Shown here in pieces: positions 1 to 44,940 of a DNA stretch of 64,000 bases. This stretch comes from Paraspadella gotoi (Eukaryota > Chaetognatha). The position numbers were made by a program, and so were the translations under genes. The notes beneath the pieces were generated by a model, which was not told the DNA's origin, did not search any database, and saw nothing but the letters and a program-made list of their open reading frames with translations. The stretch covers positions 13,722,813 through 13,786,812 of the forward strand of contig CM119264.1 of assembly GCA_051294375.1 (NCBI GenBank), read 5' to 3'. The first letter of the stretch is position 1; every line of letters begins with the position of its first letter.

Positions 1-3000
1 GACGTCTTGATTGATAATAAAAGGGAGAAGGATAACGACGTCGATAATAAAGACGAAGAGGATGATAAAGAAGACGTCGTTAACGACGATAAGGGCAAGG
101 ACGAATGCCACGATGTCAGAAATGCTGGACATATCTTCGACGAATTTTCTGAGAGAGATTATTACACTGCGATTAACGAGAATTCACTCGAATTGAAGCA
201 AGATACTCATAAAAGTTCTTGTAACTCGGAGAAAAGAGGCAAAGACGAGGAAAGCCAGGTTAAAGACCGAAAATCACAACCTCTTGGCGTGGAACAGTTC
301 CGACGCTTGGAAGGAAAAGCGGAACCCGTCGAAGTTGAGGAAGAAAAAGAGAAAAGGAAAGATGAGTTCCATCGAGCGAATCTCGGCCTCGCCACCGATT
401 CCTTTGTTGATCCCATTTTTTCCGCCGCGCCCACTTTTGACAGCGACGCGGCTGAGGCCAACGACTCCGACGCCGACGCGTCAACGACAACGACGACGAC
501 AATCACTTCCGGTCGTGACGACGACGCCGAAATCCACTCGGCGCCGGACACCATCGCTTCCGGCACCGAAACCAGCGCCGATTCCATCGAGAATTCGGGT
601 CGGGACGGCGACGGCCTTGGCTGCGGCGTCGGTTCCATTGGCGGACAGAGATATTCCATCCTTTTCATCGCAAAACGACGACGAGTTGAGAGAAATTCTT
701 CTTACAGGAGATCGATTCGGGAAAGAATGGAAGATGATGGAGGAAATGAGGAGGAGGAAGAAGGAGAGGGAGAGAAAGGGGAAAAAGAAGAGGGAGGAAA
801 AAGAGAGGAAAAGGAAGACGGAGGAAATGAGGAGGAAGAAGAAGGAGAGAGGGAGAAAGGGGAAGGAGAAGAGGGAGGGAAAAGGGAGGAAAAGGGAGAC
901 ATTGAAAATGAGGAGGAAGAAGAAAGAGAGGGGGAGAGAGGGGAAGGAGAAGTGGGAGGAATAAGGAAGGAAAAGGGAGACGAAAAAAACGAAAAATATT
1001 CAACTTGTTCCGGGGTTGGGGGAGAGACGAAAAATGTGGCTTTATTAAAAGGAAAAACGGTTGGAAGAGAAAAGGAGTTAGGTGTGGAAGAAAAGGAGGA
1101 AAAAAGAGGAAGAGAAAACGAGAGAAAGAAGAAGAAAAAAGAAAAAGGAGGAACGGAAAACAGAGAAGAGAAATTGAAAGCGGAAAAATATGGCGACGCG
1201 AAGAAAAAAGAAGAAGAGGTGGAGAAAATAAATCGAGAGGCGAAAAGGAAAACAAAGACACTCAAGACTGAAATTCCCTCGACCTTTTCAGCATACTCTT
1301 CGTCGTCGTCGTCGTCGTCGCTGTTGCCTCTGCCATCACCGCCAACGCCATCTCCTGCATCGAATCCGTTTTACTCACCCAAGCGAAAACAAATGCCCCC
1401 GAATGAGAATGGAGAAAGTCGACACAAAAAGGATTCCAACATAAAATTTGAATATAAATTTTTTGAGGCGGAGGAGAAAAGATCCGACGAAAAAAACGAC
1501 GACGACGACGACGACGACAACAGCGACGATGAAATCCACGAATCCGCTGCCCTGACGTCAAATCAATCCGACAAAACCGAACTTGCTTCCTTCGTTACAA
1601 TTTCCGCCAACGAAAACAAAAAATTGAAAGACGCAATCGACCAACTAGCGGGTGATTCAAAGCATAAACTAACGAAGAATGAAAGGAGAAATGAAGACGT
1701 CACATTCGACGCGCCAACAGTTGTCAATCCTCAGATTCACTTTCACTGCTACCCGGTGATTAACCCGCTGATTAACCCGGTGATCCAACCTGGGATTCCA
1801 TGCGCCGCACTCTGTCGAAATCTCTTTCTTCGAGGCCTCCATCCCTTGGACCGACTCCGAGGTTCCGAACGATGGGTCATGCCCGATCACTATCAATATC
1901 GCTGGGGTCGAGAAGGAGGATCAGCGTTCTCGACGGGTCACGATGCCAGGCAAGCGGTTCCTCACAGGATCTTTCAATCTTACAACAATCAGTCAGGCAA
2001 AGGGAGAACTCATTTAGTTTTCAGCCAATCGGACGCAGAACTTTTCCCTCCGGCATCGACGATCGACTCCGGGTCAGGAAAATTCGATTCTGCGCATCAT
2101 TGTAATCGAAGCGTCGACGCCGATAACGACGACGACAAAAAACCAAAATATCAAGAATATAAAAAACAAGAACAAGGAAAACAAAGACAAAAACAACAAG
2201 AAAACTTGAACGGCCAACGGATAGTCGCCAATGACAATGCAATAACTTCCTGGCGCGATTCGACGATACAACGCGTTCGATGGATTCACCCGGCGCCGCG
2301 AACGACAACTCTCGACAATGACGACCAACAGCACCGCAATCTGCAACAACACCATCAACATCAGCAGAACCATCAACGTTATCGTCATGAAAGTCTTTCG
2401 TCTGATCTCTCGCGTCAAAGGGAGGCGAATCTCTGGCAACAATGCAATCGCTTTACCGTGGGACAACGACGACATGAAAACGTCGTAGACCGTTCAAGCG
2501 TCGGCGTTGATGGACAATATCTGCTTTTGGATCGACGATATCATTTTTCAAATTGGCGAAATCGAAGATCGCCGGAGTTTTATCCCAGTATCTCCCCAGA
2601 CGCCGCCGTCCCACGCTCTGCCGCCTGCACTTCGCACGTCGACGCTCCCCCCGCAAACGCCGCCGCTAACGCAGCCCTTGTCGCCGCCTCTCTTCCCTTC
2701 TTTCCCAAAAGCTCCCAAGATAATCCTGACTCCCTTATTTGTTCCCCGTCCGATTTTCGCTTCGCCTGTTCCCGTCGTGATCAGCCACTCTTTCCAAGGA
2801 TCCCATTCAAATCCGTTTACTTCCCCCGTACCCAACTTGAAATGGCTCAACCCCTACCCCCAATCGATGGTCCCTTCTCGAGTCAGCGTTTGGCCTCGAT
2901 CCCACGTTTACCCGCCGACCACAACGCCCCTCCGATGAACACTTTTGGCGACGATCGCGTTCATCCGCGGCGTAGTCACGTCGTCGTTTTCGTCGACGCC

Positions 3001-3045
3001 CACAGATGGCAGAATCGAGATTCGCAGTACGAAATTTTACTTTGA
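1..3045 (+). CDS. Acidic, low-complexity coding block, 5' partial
   Basis: An open frame runs from the window edge to TGA at 3043-3045; the first in-frame ATG is not near the edge, so it continues upstream. Residues to about 230 are Asp/Glu/Lys and Ser/Thr-rich. From about 235 to 420 the DNA is almost all purine and encodes Glu/Lys/Gly/Arg repeats. A Ser run, an Asp run and a repeated Val-Ile-Asn-Pro-type motif follow near residues 440-600. After about base 1775 the frame is doubtful: frame 3 (about 1780-2060) reads as a Ser/Arg-rich natural protein, frame 1 again from about 2060 to 2500, and frame 2 (about 2560-2938) is Pro-rich. I infer indel errors or unseen small introns. No domain recognised. 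It could be an upstream exon of the giant + gene or a separate gene. Confidence 0.5.
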   Translation, partial: DVLIDNKREKDNDVDNKDEEDDKEDVVNDDKGKDECHDVRNAGHIFDEFSERDYYTAINENSLELKQDTHKSSCNSEKRGKDEESQVKDRKSQPLGVEQFRRLEGKAEPVEVEEEKEKRKDEFHRANLGLATDSFVDPIFSAAPTFDSDAAEANDSDADASTTTTTTITSGRDDDAEIHSAPDTIASGTETSADSIENSGRDGDGLGCGVGSIGGQRYSILFIAKRRRVERNSSYRRSIRERMEDDGGNEEEEEGEGEKGEKEEGGKREEKEDGGNEEEEEGEREKGEGEEGGKREEKGDIENEEEEEREGERGEGEVGGIRKEKGDEKNEKYSTCSGVGGETKNVALLKGKTVGREKELGVEEKEEKRGRENERKKKKKEKGGTENREEKLKAEKYGDAKKKEEEVEKINREAKRKTKTLKTEIPSTFSAYSSSSSSSSLLPLPSPPTPSPASNPFYSPKRKQMPPNENGESRHKKDSNIKFEYKFFEAEEKRSDEKNDDDDDDDNSDDEIHESAALTSNQSDKTELASFVTISANENKKLKDAIDQLAGDSKHKLTKNERRNEDVTFDAPTVVNPQIHFHCYPVINPLINPVIQPGIPCAALCRNLFLRGLHPLDRLRGSERWVMPDHYQYRWGREGGSAFSTGHDARQAVPHRIFQSYNNQSGKGRTHLVFSQSDAELFPPASTIDSGSGKFDSAHHCNRSVDADNDDDKKPKYQEYKKQEQGKQRQKQQENLNGQRIVANDNAITSWRDSTIQRVRWIHPAPRTTTLDNDDQQHRNLQQHHQHQQNHQRYRHESLSSDLSRQREANLWQQCNRFTVGQRRHENVVDRSSVGVDGQYLLLDRRYHFSNWRNRRSPEFYPSISPDAAVPRSAACTSHVDAPPANAAANAALVAASLPFFPKSSQDNPDSLICSPSDFRFACSRRDQPLFPRIPFKSVYFPRTQLEMAQPLPPIDGPFSSQRLASIPRLPADHNAPPMNTFGDDRVHPRRSHVVVFVDAHRWQNRDSQYEILL

Positions 3046-3507
3046 AACAAAAGGCAACTTGGATCTTGAGATCGTCGAAGCCTTTAACTCAAGGCCGTTA
3101 ATTTTTCAAAAAGAGAATAAGAACGTTGATAGATTTCTAAAGAATTTTAAAAGGGAATAAGTAATTGTAAAGGGTGAGGTAAAGCGTGAATGAAATCGAA
3201 TGGAGTCTCGTTTTAAATTTTAATATCAAAAACCAATTATGAATAGACAAAGATTAAAGATAATATATTTAAATTGACTCTCTCTGAAACTCACGCTCTT
3301 GCTCTCACTTTTCTCCCTTTATTCTTTTTCTTCACGCCCTTGTGGGACAAAGGATCCAAAGAACAAGGTTAATGTTTTCACCAATGAAATTAAAAAATGG
3401 GAAAAAAAAATTCTTACGATCCACTTTTTGTTCCCATTGAGTCTAAAATAATGTATTTTTAATGTATTTTGAACCTTGATATTTTTTGAAACGGAATATA
3501 TGTGGAT
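3046..3507. other. AT-rich noncoding stretch
   Basis: Stops in all frames and many A/T runs. I see no gene or structured element before the SINE. Confidence 0.6.
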
Positions 3508-3730
3508 AAGGTGCTAAGTGGGCTGAAGATGACTATCCGTAACTTCTATAACCCCCTCTAGCAGACATGGAACGGGTCCTGGGCTTGGAACCAGGCTTGA
3601 GGGTTTGCCACGCCCCCAAGGCGGCTTACGGCCATCCTCACTCTTCCCGCAGGGTAGGTACCGGGTTGGGATTGAACCCGGTATCTAGTGGTCATGAGCT
3701 GATGGCTTTACTCAATGAGCCACCGGGTCA
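3508..3730 (-). mobile_element. tRNA-derived SINE (minus strand)
   Basis: Read on the minus strand, the head has an A-box-like TGGCTCATTGAG (3722-3711) and a B box GGTTCAATCCC (3678-3668), matching the pol III consensus GGTTCRANNCC. The spacing of about 33 bases between them is normal for tRNA promoters. It starts with a tRNA-like half and continues into a non-tRNA, GC-rich body toward 3508. The GC content contrasts sharply with the AT-rich flanks. Only one copy is seen here, so the exact ends and the family are not known. Confidence 0.7.
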
Positions 3731-3899
3731 CAACTGAAATAATCATGCTTATAGGCGGGGTGAACCTAGGCAATGCCCGACTACATATATTTAAAGTTTT
3801 TCTTTTGGACGTAATTAATAAAATTTTTACACAAAATGTTAATTTCTTGCATTCAAATTAAAAAAAGCAATCAATCCTTTCGTCAAGAAGTAGTTTTTC

Positions 3900-4443
3900 A
3901 AGATCCTCGTTGCCTTTGACAAGTGGACGCACGCACCTGCATCTTCATCGCTGTCATCGTCGCCACGCCCACCCACCGCAGCGCCTCACTCAACATCCGC
4001 ATTCAAATTCGCCTACCCTTACCCTCTACGCTCCTCCCCGCCCATTGCTCTGTCCCCGCGCCCGTTTCAACAACCCCAACACGTCACGCCCGCCCGCCGC
4101 TCCCCTTCTCCTTCGACGCCTCCTCTTCATCTCGAATTCCATCGATGCCTCTCCCTCCGCCAACACCCTTTCCCGCGGCAGCGGCGCCGCAAGACTCCGC
4201 CCCGGCCCCGCGCAGCTGCATTCCGCTCCTTTCTCTTCCGGTCTCGCATCCGATTCGAATTTCGGCGCCGGGGAATTTTGCCGGAAAAGTTTCGTTGGGG
4301 AAACAGTGACGGGGAACGTTACAATTTCGCGTCGAGTTGAGGTGGGCGCCGATCAGCGGCGAACGGGAGAAACTCTCGTCAGGGACTTGACTTTCGAACA
4401 AAAGATCCGAATAAGAGAAATCGTTTCTGTGCCTGTGGAAAAG
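3900..4443 (+). CDS. Probable early exon of the giant disordered-protein gene
   Basis: The 3' part (about 4300-4443) reads as convincing coding sequence containing VTISRRVEVGADQRRTGETL and ends AAG|GTATTG, a good donor in phase 0. That fits the phase of the next exon at 7285. The 5' part is Pro/Ser/Ala-rich in a different frame (4000-4300), so a one-frame shift around 4290-4310 is likely, either an indel error or a missed junction. The 5' boundary is uncertain; TTTTTCAAG at 3899 is a possible acceptor. Confidence 0.45.
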
Positions 4444-4537
4444 GTATTGTCTCTATATAGATATTCTAGAATGGCTGATTGCGGAGTTTTATTGCTTGAT
4501 AGATGATAAATAATTAATCAAAGAATTGTTTGAGTGG

Positions 4538-4540
<3 letters not shown>

Positions 4541-4616
<76 letters not shown>

Positions 4617-4640
4617 TGAGAGAGAATGAGAGAGAGAGTT
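4541..4640. repeat. (GA)n microsatellite
   Basis: About 72 bp of uninterrupted AG followed by a short interrupted extension. Confidence 0.97.
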
Positions 4641-5613
4641 ATAATCATCGCCGACGTCCGGGAGATAATGAAGCGATATTAATGATTTTCCAGCGAAGCG
4701 CAAAAGTGAAGTTTGCCTTATCCGGTAACGTCATTACGAGAAGGAACGCTGATTTAATATTGTCGTATTTCACGCGCGTCGTTGTTGTTTTGCGATTCGT
4801 CGTCGTCGTCGACGTCGTTGTCGTCACTTAAATTAAGTTTAATAACGGGTTTATTATTTCGCAAATTCTTCACTATCGTCAAATCGTTTATTGTCGTTTA
4901 TCTCCAGCATACCATTTTCTTCAATCACAAAGTAAAATCATTAATAACGCATTAAACAAATCTTCGACATCGTCATTGTCAATTTCAAGTCAACCTCGTC
5001 AGTCGTAAATCTCAAAAGGACGCGGAGATTCCATTAACGCGAGTCGATGACGCCATCGTCGGGGAAACTGGGAATTCGTTGGGAAAAATCCGATGAAAAC
5101 ACCAATAAAAAAGAATAAATAACAAATTAAACATAGGAAAAGAAGATAAAGTTCAACGAATGTAGGGAAATGAGAAAAAAAATCGAAATTCCTTTTGTTT
5201 TAAGTAGAAAAAAATGTAGTTGAACTTGAAATGACGAGGAATACGATTCACTTGCGCGAGACAAGAAGTTGTCATTATTTAAAAACACCTGGTTTTTGCC
5301 TTAAAATAATTTAATTCTACAGAAACTAAGTAACGCTGTTTCCAAAAGAGATCTAATTCGTGGTCTCATGAGGCGAATGTTTTTTTAAAAATTGATCCTG
5401 CGATCGGTTTTGTTTCAAAATAGAGAGAGATATTTTTTCGTTTTCATACAATCATTTCTCGATTAATTTAAACATTAGGGAGAAACAACAAAAGTAAGAA
5501 CAACTGTTTGAGTAGGCACATCTAACGTTAAATACCAGTCAATTAAAAGTCTTTTCATTCAATTGAAACATTCTTTGAAATATTATACCACTTTATTGAT
5601 AGGGAAGCCAGGT

Positions 5614-5791
5614 ACTCTGGGAGTGAATAAACGAGACTGTGAGAGAGTCTTGATTGAAAGCTTGCAGGGTTCTGCTATGTCATTATCTTGTAAAAGTGAT
5701 GGAGGCCTAAAACCACCAAAGCCTGTCCAAAGTCAGGGGCAATATAGCTTGTTTATTAAATGAATGGATAATTTTTATATTGGTTGTACCA
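5614..5791 (+). repeat. Dispersed repeat family R1, copy 1 (full)
   Basis: About 178 bp beginning ACTCTGGGAGTGAATAAACG and ending near TTGGTTGTACCAA. The same sequence recurs at 42611-42746 (+), 42966-43140 (-) and 19025-19112 (-, truncated). In copies 1 and 2 a frame is open through it (peptide LGVNKRDCERVL), but copy 3 has a stop, so it is probably a decaying element tail rather than a gene. Confidence 0.85.
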
Positions 5792-7028
5792 ATTTCATAA
5801 CAGGAATGACAAATTGCCAAATACATTTTTAAAAAGACCCGATATTGTAAAACGTGCATCAATGGAGCGGACCAAAAGAGAGAAAAGTTAAAATACACAA
5901 TAAATATAGAATATTGTACAATTTCTAAAGACGGTATAGTTCACTAAAATGTGTGATTCGTTATTATTACGTCTTCAAGTTTATTACAAAAGCCCCGACA
6001 CTGATCACCGCCGAGAAAAGAGAATAATTCATATGAAAAAAATTCGTCCCAAGTGACCCAACCCACATTTTTCTTTTTTTCGCTTTGAAGCTTCGACCTT
6101 CTTTTTCCACCTTTGCCTCTAGAGAGGGCGACCGCCCTTTAAACCCTGCCCCTGAATGTAACCTCGCCTCGCCTGATCCTCTCCAGGCTCTGACTGCCCC
6201 AAAGCCCCACCTGAGCCCTTCCGGGATCCAATTCGATTTTTTTTTCTGTCCCCCCAAGTCCCGGGTTGGCCATTCCTTGGCCTGACCGCCCATTAGTGCG
6301 AACATCTTTGAACCAGCCTTTTTTTTCTCAACTTTGCTCAGAATAGTCATTTTGTTTTGGCTTAAATTCATAAAAAAGGTGATTGCGAACCCAAGTTTTT
6401 TTTTCTACTAAATTTTTTGTTGTTAACATAAAAGTCACAAATGGCGGAAAAGAACAACTGAGCAAATCCTTAATTTATTTTATCTTTGAATTCTAATTAA
6501 AATTTTAGTTCGCGTTTCTTTAAATTTTCTAATATAGAATTCAAATTAAACCAAATAGTTTTAAGTTTTAGCTAAAAAACGTCTCTCGCTCTCCCTCTCC
6601 ATAATTAATCACGCGCATTGTTTAAACTATAATGAGATCACCGATCCTAAGCTCGAGAATCGAAGGTCCCTATAATTTAAAAAAAAAAGATGATTTAAAA
6701 AAACTTGCAAATATAACTCGGCCGTGACGAGCGTCCCTCACTATTTCCCTTTCTCGTTTCCACTTTGCCCTGCCACGGCCCTGCCACACGGCCCTGCCAC
6801 GCGGCTCCACCGTGGCCCTGACACTTCTCTCTTTCCCCCTCCTTCCCTTGCATTAAACTACAGAGCACTCCTCCACTCGCCCCATCTCCTCCCTTTCTTT
6901 GACTCCGCGCTCGTTATGCAAATCCGAAGGACGTCAGATCCAAGAGAAATCCCCGACTCGCTTCTCGGGCTACAATTTCGCTCATAGTCGCTTCTATTAA
7001 ACTGAGAAAAGAGAAATATTGTTAATGG

Positions 7029-7177
7029 GAGAGAGAGTGAGAGAGAGGGAGAGAGAGGGAGAGGGAGGGAGAGGGAGAGGCAGAAAGAGAGGCAGAGGGA
7101 GAGGAAGAGAAGAAAAGCTGAAAGACGAGGAGAAACAAGTGAAATCGGTGGATGGGCGAAATTAAAAAAGAGAGAGA

Positions 7178-7219
<42 letters not shown>

Positions 7220-7220
7220 A
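7029..7220. repeat. GA-rich microsatellite cluster
   Basis: Interrupted GA/GGGA repeats at 7029-7110 and pure GA at 7171-7220, just upstream of a coding exon. Confidence 0.9.
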
Positions 7221-7284
7221 TTTCGCAAAAATCCTCATTTTGCCCAAATTGGAAAATTTAGAGATTCTTTTGTTTCTCTTTCAG

Positions 7285-39191
<31,907 letters not shown>

Positions 39192-39217
39192 GATCCAACG
39201 AAATGAAAAGAGTTTAT

Positions 39218-39223
39218 AATAAA
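39218..39223 (+). terminator. Poly(A) signal of giant gene
   Basis: AATAAA 27 bp after the stop codon; another AATAAA occurs at about 39460. Confidence 0.6.
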
Positions 39224-41198
<1,975 letters not shown>

Positions 41199-42089
41199 TC
41201 ATCTTGGACATTGCTCTTTCCAAAGATCCGAAAATATGTAAAAGACTAACACCGCGATGACAGAGAGAGAGATGATGAGAGCAACGGCGAGAACAATAGA
41301 CATTCGGGTGCAGAGCATCTGTCGACCGACTCCTCCGAAGGCGGCTTCCGAGACGGTGAAGCCGACACCAGTCGTGGGTGCGTCGACTGCGCTCGTGCGT
41401 CGTACGTCTTTGAGCCCGAGCGTCCTCCTTTGATTTTGAATGCCTGAGAAAGTCGAGTGTTATTTTCGTCATTGGACCTAAAGCGATTTTGATTAATTTT
41501 GGTTCCTTTGAGTCCTTAAATGTAGTTTATTAGGATGATATTTTATTTAGCGATTTTTTTTTTTTAAATGGAATCATGAATAAAATGTTATGAACTTATT
41601 TAGTGATTTTGTTTAACAAAAATTTATACACTAAACTATATAATTTCAGAATTAACTTCGTAAAAGTTTAATAATCGATTTTGAAAGTCATTGACATAAA
41701 TCTTCTACAACCAAGAAATTGTCAAAAGAGAAAAATAAGGCCGACTGCGAAAAGCGACCTCGTTAAAAAAAATTTGGTTTCAAGTTTTTAATTAATTAAC
41801 ACATATTGCAGACATGGTTCTTTCGTGCTTATTTTTTTTGCGTTGCGTTTGAAATTAAATTTTTATGAAGATATTTTTGTTTTGTTTACAGACAACCAAT
41901 TCGATGTCTGTGATTCACAATGTGAACAATGAAATAATTCTGAACTCACTTTGTATAAGTTAATTTGGGTGACAACCAGTCAAACATGACTGCATGATCT
42001 AATCCTATAAAAAAATGCTCAGAAAAATTAATCATAGAAGTTTTTAACTTACTCGACAGGTCCATTTTAACCATTTTCTTTTTCTCCAT
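41199..42089 (-). CDS. Small single-pass membrane protein, two exons
   Basis: Exon 1 starts at ATG 42089-42087 with G at -3 and G at +4. It encodes MEKKKMVKMDLS and ends at 42053 before a strong GTAAGTT donor (phase 1). Exon 2 starts at 41443 after a CGACTTTCTCAG acceptor and ends with TGA at 41201-41199. Together they give 282 bases, exactly 94 codons with the stop, so 93 residues. The N-terminal two thirds is soluble, with a basic stretch (NQRRTLGLKDVRRTSAVD) and a Gly-rich part. Then comes one hydrophobic helix (MSIVLAVALIISLSVIAVLV) and a short tail ending KEQCPR. With no signal peptide before the helix, topology is likely N-in or tail-anchored-like. Family not recognised. A longer frame over exon 2 (41047-41472) is a shadow. 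Confidence 0.7.
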
Positions 42090-42161
42090 TTCGAAGTTGA
42101 TTATCCAATCAAGTTTTCGGGAACGGTGTCGAAATGAAATTAGAAAGTAAATAAGTCGAGG

Positions 42162-42419
42162 TTGTATTTTATATTTTCTTTTGTGTGTGTGTTTCTAGTT
42201 TTTTTTCTGAATATTTGTGCAGTTTATTCCGAGAGTAAAAAGAGATGGTTTCACCATCTTAGGAATCGTCAAACCGGATTTTTTACGGCGTCTTTGGGAC
42301 CGGTATTTGCTCTCAAATTGCCTAGACGAAGTCATCCAGATTTGGCTACATTAAAAGTTGATCGCGATGTGAACGACCGCATATATGGCAAATCTTGCCC
42401 AAACTCGTTATCTATATAG
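42162..42419 (+). other. Open frame without ATG, doubtful
   Basis: An 85-codon frame opens at a TTG; its hydrophobic start mimics a signal peptide. TTTGTGCAG at about 42220 could be an acceptor, which would make the remainder (KRWFHHLRNRQTGFFTASLG) an exon. It lies next to, and divergent from, the membrane protein gene. I do not accept it as a gene. Confidence 0.2.
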
Positions 42420-42610
42420 AAGAGTCGTTGACGATTAGATCTTAATTATATGTAATCGTAGCTTGGTGTGACATTATTTGAGAAAGAGGTTAAAAAAAAT
42501 AAAATAAAATAAAACTGGTCCAATCTGTTTTGATAGAAAACTTTTCTTTATTTTTTTTCTTTCCTAATCGTCTTTCTGAATCTGAATCTGAAGGAAAAGG
42601 TTTAATTATA

Positions 42611-42746
42611 ACTCTGGGAGTGAACAAGCGAGACTGTGAGAGAGTCTTGACTGAAAGCTTGCAGGGACCTGCTATGTCATTATCTTGTAAGAGTGATGGA
42701 GGCCTTAAACTACCGAAGCCTGTCCAAAGTCAGGGGCAAGATATGA
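42611..42746 (+). repeat. Dispersed repeat R1, copy 2 (3' truncated)
   Basis: Matches 5614-5746 with about ten substitutions and stops after GGGGCAAGATA. Confidence 0.85.
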
Positions 42747-42965
42747 TATGAATTAGCGCCGTTATAGTCATACCGGTAATTTAGAGGAAGCGACTCTATG
42801 AAAATCTTGAGGATAAGGTCAAGTTTGTCTTAAGCTATGTACCAATAATCAATAGGTGATTGATTAATGATTATTTATTTAAAAAATAAGAAAATAAACA
42901 ATAAATGTTTTCTAGAATGAAATGCCTAAAACTGTTCTGATACTCTTATATTATAAATCGCCTCA

Positions 42966-43140
42966 GTACAACCAATATAAAAATTAACCATTCATTTAAT
43001 AAATAAGCTATCTTGCTCCTGACTTTGGACTGGCTTTGGTGGTTTAAGGCCTCTATCACTCTTACAAGATAATGACATAGCAGGTCACTGCAAGCTTTCA
43101 GTCAAGACTCTCTCACAGTCTCGTTTATTCACTCCCCGAG
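42966..43140 (-). repeat. Dispersed repeat R1, copy 3 (inverted)
   Basis: Near full length and opposite in orientation to copy 2, 220 bp away. It carries a stop in the frame that is open in copies 1 and 2. Confidence 0.85.
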
Positions 43141-43997
43141 TTCCTTCACGTCTTTTGTTTTTCGTTTATGCGTTTATATTCAGTCTTTAGTCCCACCTGG
43201 TGAACGATTGAAGTACAAATATTTTGATAAGATTTAGGACTTGTAAAATATATACTCATTACTCAAGCGAATGGAAAAAAGTTTTTATTTAAGTAATAGA
43301 CTTAGAACAAGAAAGTGGAAGCCAATATCATTCCAAGTTATAAACTGGAATAGAAACTCGAAACTAGAAACAAGTTTATTAAACCAACGACATGAAAAAT
43401 TTTAAATTGAAATCGAATCTAAATTAAATAGATGTCTTCAAACATTAATCAAAGTTATGAAAACAAAACCAAAAAACAGGTAAAAAAAACAACATATGAC
43501 CGTCTGGGCCTCCCGACTTTTTTCCACGTCGTCACAGCCTTTCATTCTCTAAATCGCATTTCATTCAGACGTAACTCGAATATTCACGCTCCCCATCACT
43601 CACCCCGTTCACATCGCTGCTCCGTCAGATAGTTTTATTAACTACTTTTATTAACCACTAATCCATAACCAAATCCCTAACTTTAATCTTGAAACAAAAC
43701 AAAAACTAAAATAAACAAAAAATTTTTTTGATTTTTTGTTGAAATAGGGCGGCTTTGGAAAACGTGGCCCTTTTCTCTTCAACCTTCGCTCGCTTTTTTC
43801 TATCAGTGATTCTTCATATGTGGTTGTGCTTAATAGAACTGAATTCGACAAATCTGTTTTACTTTTCAAATTTTACGCGAAATTCACTGGAGCATTCGAT
43901 GATAACCCCTCGCGCACCATCAGAGCACCAACTCATTCCAGAGCCATTTACGTATCTCTCCGTCTCTATCTGTCTCTGTCTTCCTCTCTCCCCCCCC

Positions 43998-44035
<38 letters not shown>

Positions 44036-44084
44036 CTTGCGCATTCAACCCTCGCCACGAAAGCGCCATAGAGAGAGAGAGAGA

Positions 44085-44153
<69 letters not shown>

Positions 44154-44169
44154 TAAAGGCGATATGAGA

Positions 44170-44226
<57 letters not shown>

Positions 44227-44240
44227 AAGAGAGAGAGATG
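43998..44240. repeat. Large (CT)n/(GA)n cluster
   Basis: CT repeats at 43998-44027 followed by inverted-sense GA repeats at 44070-44240, so the strand could fold back on itself. Confidence 0.95.
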
Positions 44241-44460
44241 AGAAGAGTAAAGCGACGCCCCTATTTGGGGCGCGCGATCGCTCGTGAACTTGAGACGTTC
44301 TTCGTCTGCACGTGACTGACGAACGAGACGCTGCGCGCGCGATGCGTGTCGATCAATGGGAGGAGGAAGAGGATGAGGATGAGGAGGAGAAGCCGGCCGG
44401 AGAAGACAAAGCTTGTTAGAAACCGGGACACGTTACAACGTAGACCATTAGGACGATTCA

Positions 44461-44480
44461 TCTCTCTCTCTCTTCTCTCT

Positions 44481-44538
<58 letters not shown>

Positions 44539-44607
44539 ATCTGGCAGAAAGCATTTCTGTCCCCGTTTTGGTTTTCATAATATATGTTTCTCTCTCTCTC
44601 TCTCCTT

Positions 44608-44644
<37 letters not shown>

Positions 44645-44940
44645 CTCTCATATCGCTATCATCCAACTGGGAACACGCGTGATTCACACGAGAGAGACCT
44701 TGAATTTTTTTTAGTTTTGTCATCTATCATCATCATCATCATCATCATAATCATCATCGTCATCATCATCGTCTTCACTTTTCAATTACATCCTCGAAAT
44801 TCTATTTTCGTGTCATCGCAGTTATAATCGTCTCCATCACCGTCGTCGTCGTCGTCGTCGTCGTCACCGTCATCGCCTCGATTCTCCTTTTTATTTCCTT
44901 CTACTTGGTCTTCGTCGTCGTCGTCGTCGTCGTCGTCGTT
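44461..44940. repeat. CT, ATC and TCG microsatellites
   Basis: CT at 44461-44540 and 44589-44645, ATC/CATCAT at 44727-44770, TCG at 44841-44866 and 44911-44938. Confidence 0.95.

Larger units (their letters stand above)
4444..7284 (+). other. Putative intron with repeats
   Basis: AT-rich and without a convincing gene. It holds a (GA)n tract at 4541-4640, a dispersed repeat at 5614-5791, a compositionally distinct GC-rich island at about 6040-6330 that looks repeat-derived, a short imperfect CCCTGCCACG-type tandem at 6760-6830, an octamer ATGCAAAT at 6916-6923, and GA-rich tracts at 7029-7220. Confidence 0.5.

Noticed and set aside
665-1265. Minus-strand frames rich in Phe/Ser/Pro/Leu
   Set aside because: Complement of the polypurine coding tract, no independent evidence.
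4518-4703. Ser-Leu or Arg-Glu repeat frames over GA/CT tracts (here and at 7022, 7524, 19228, 31308, 43755, 44346 and others)
   Set aside because: They are translations of dinucleotide microsatellites with no conserved flanks.
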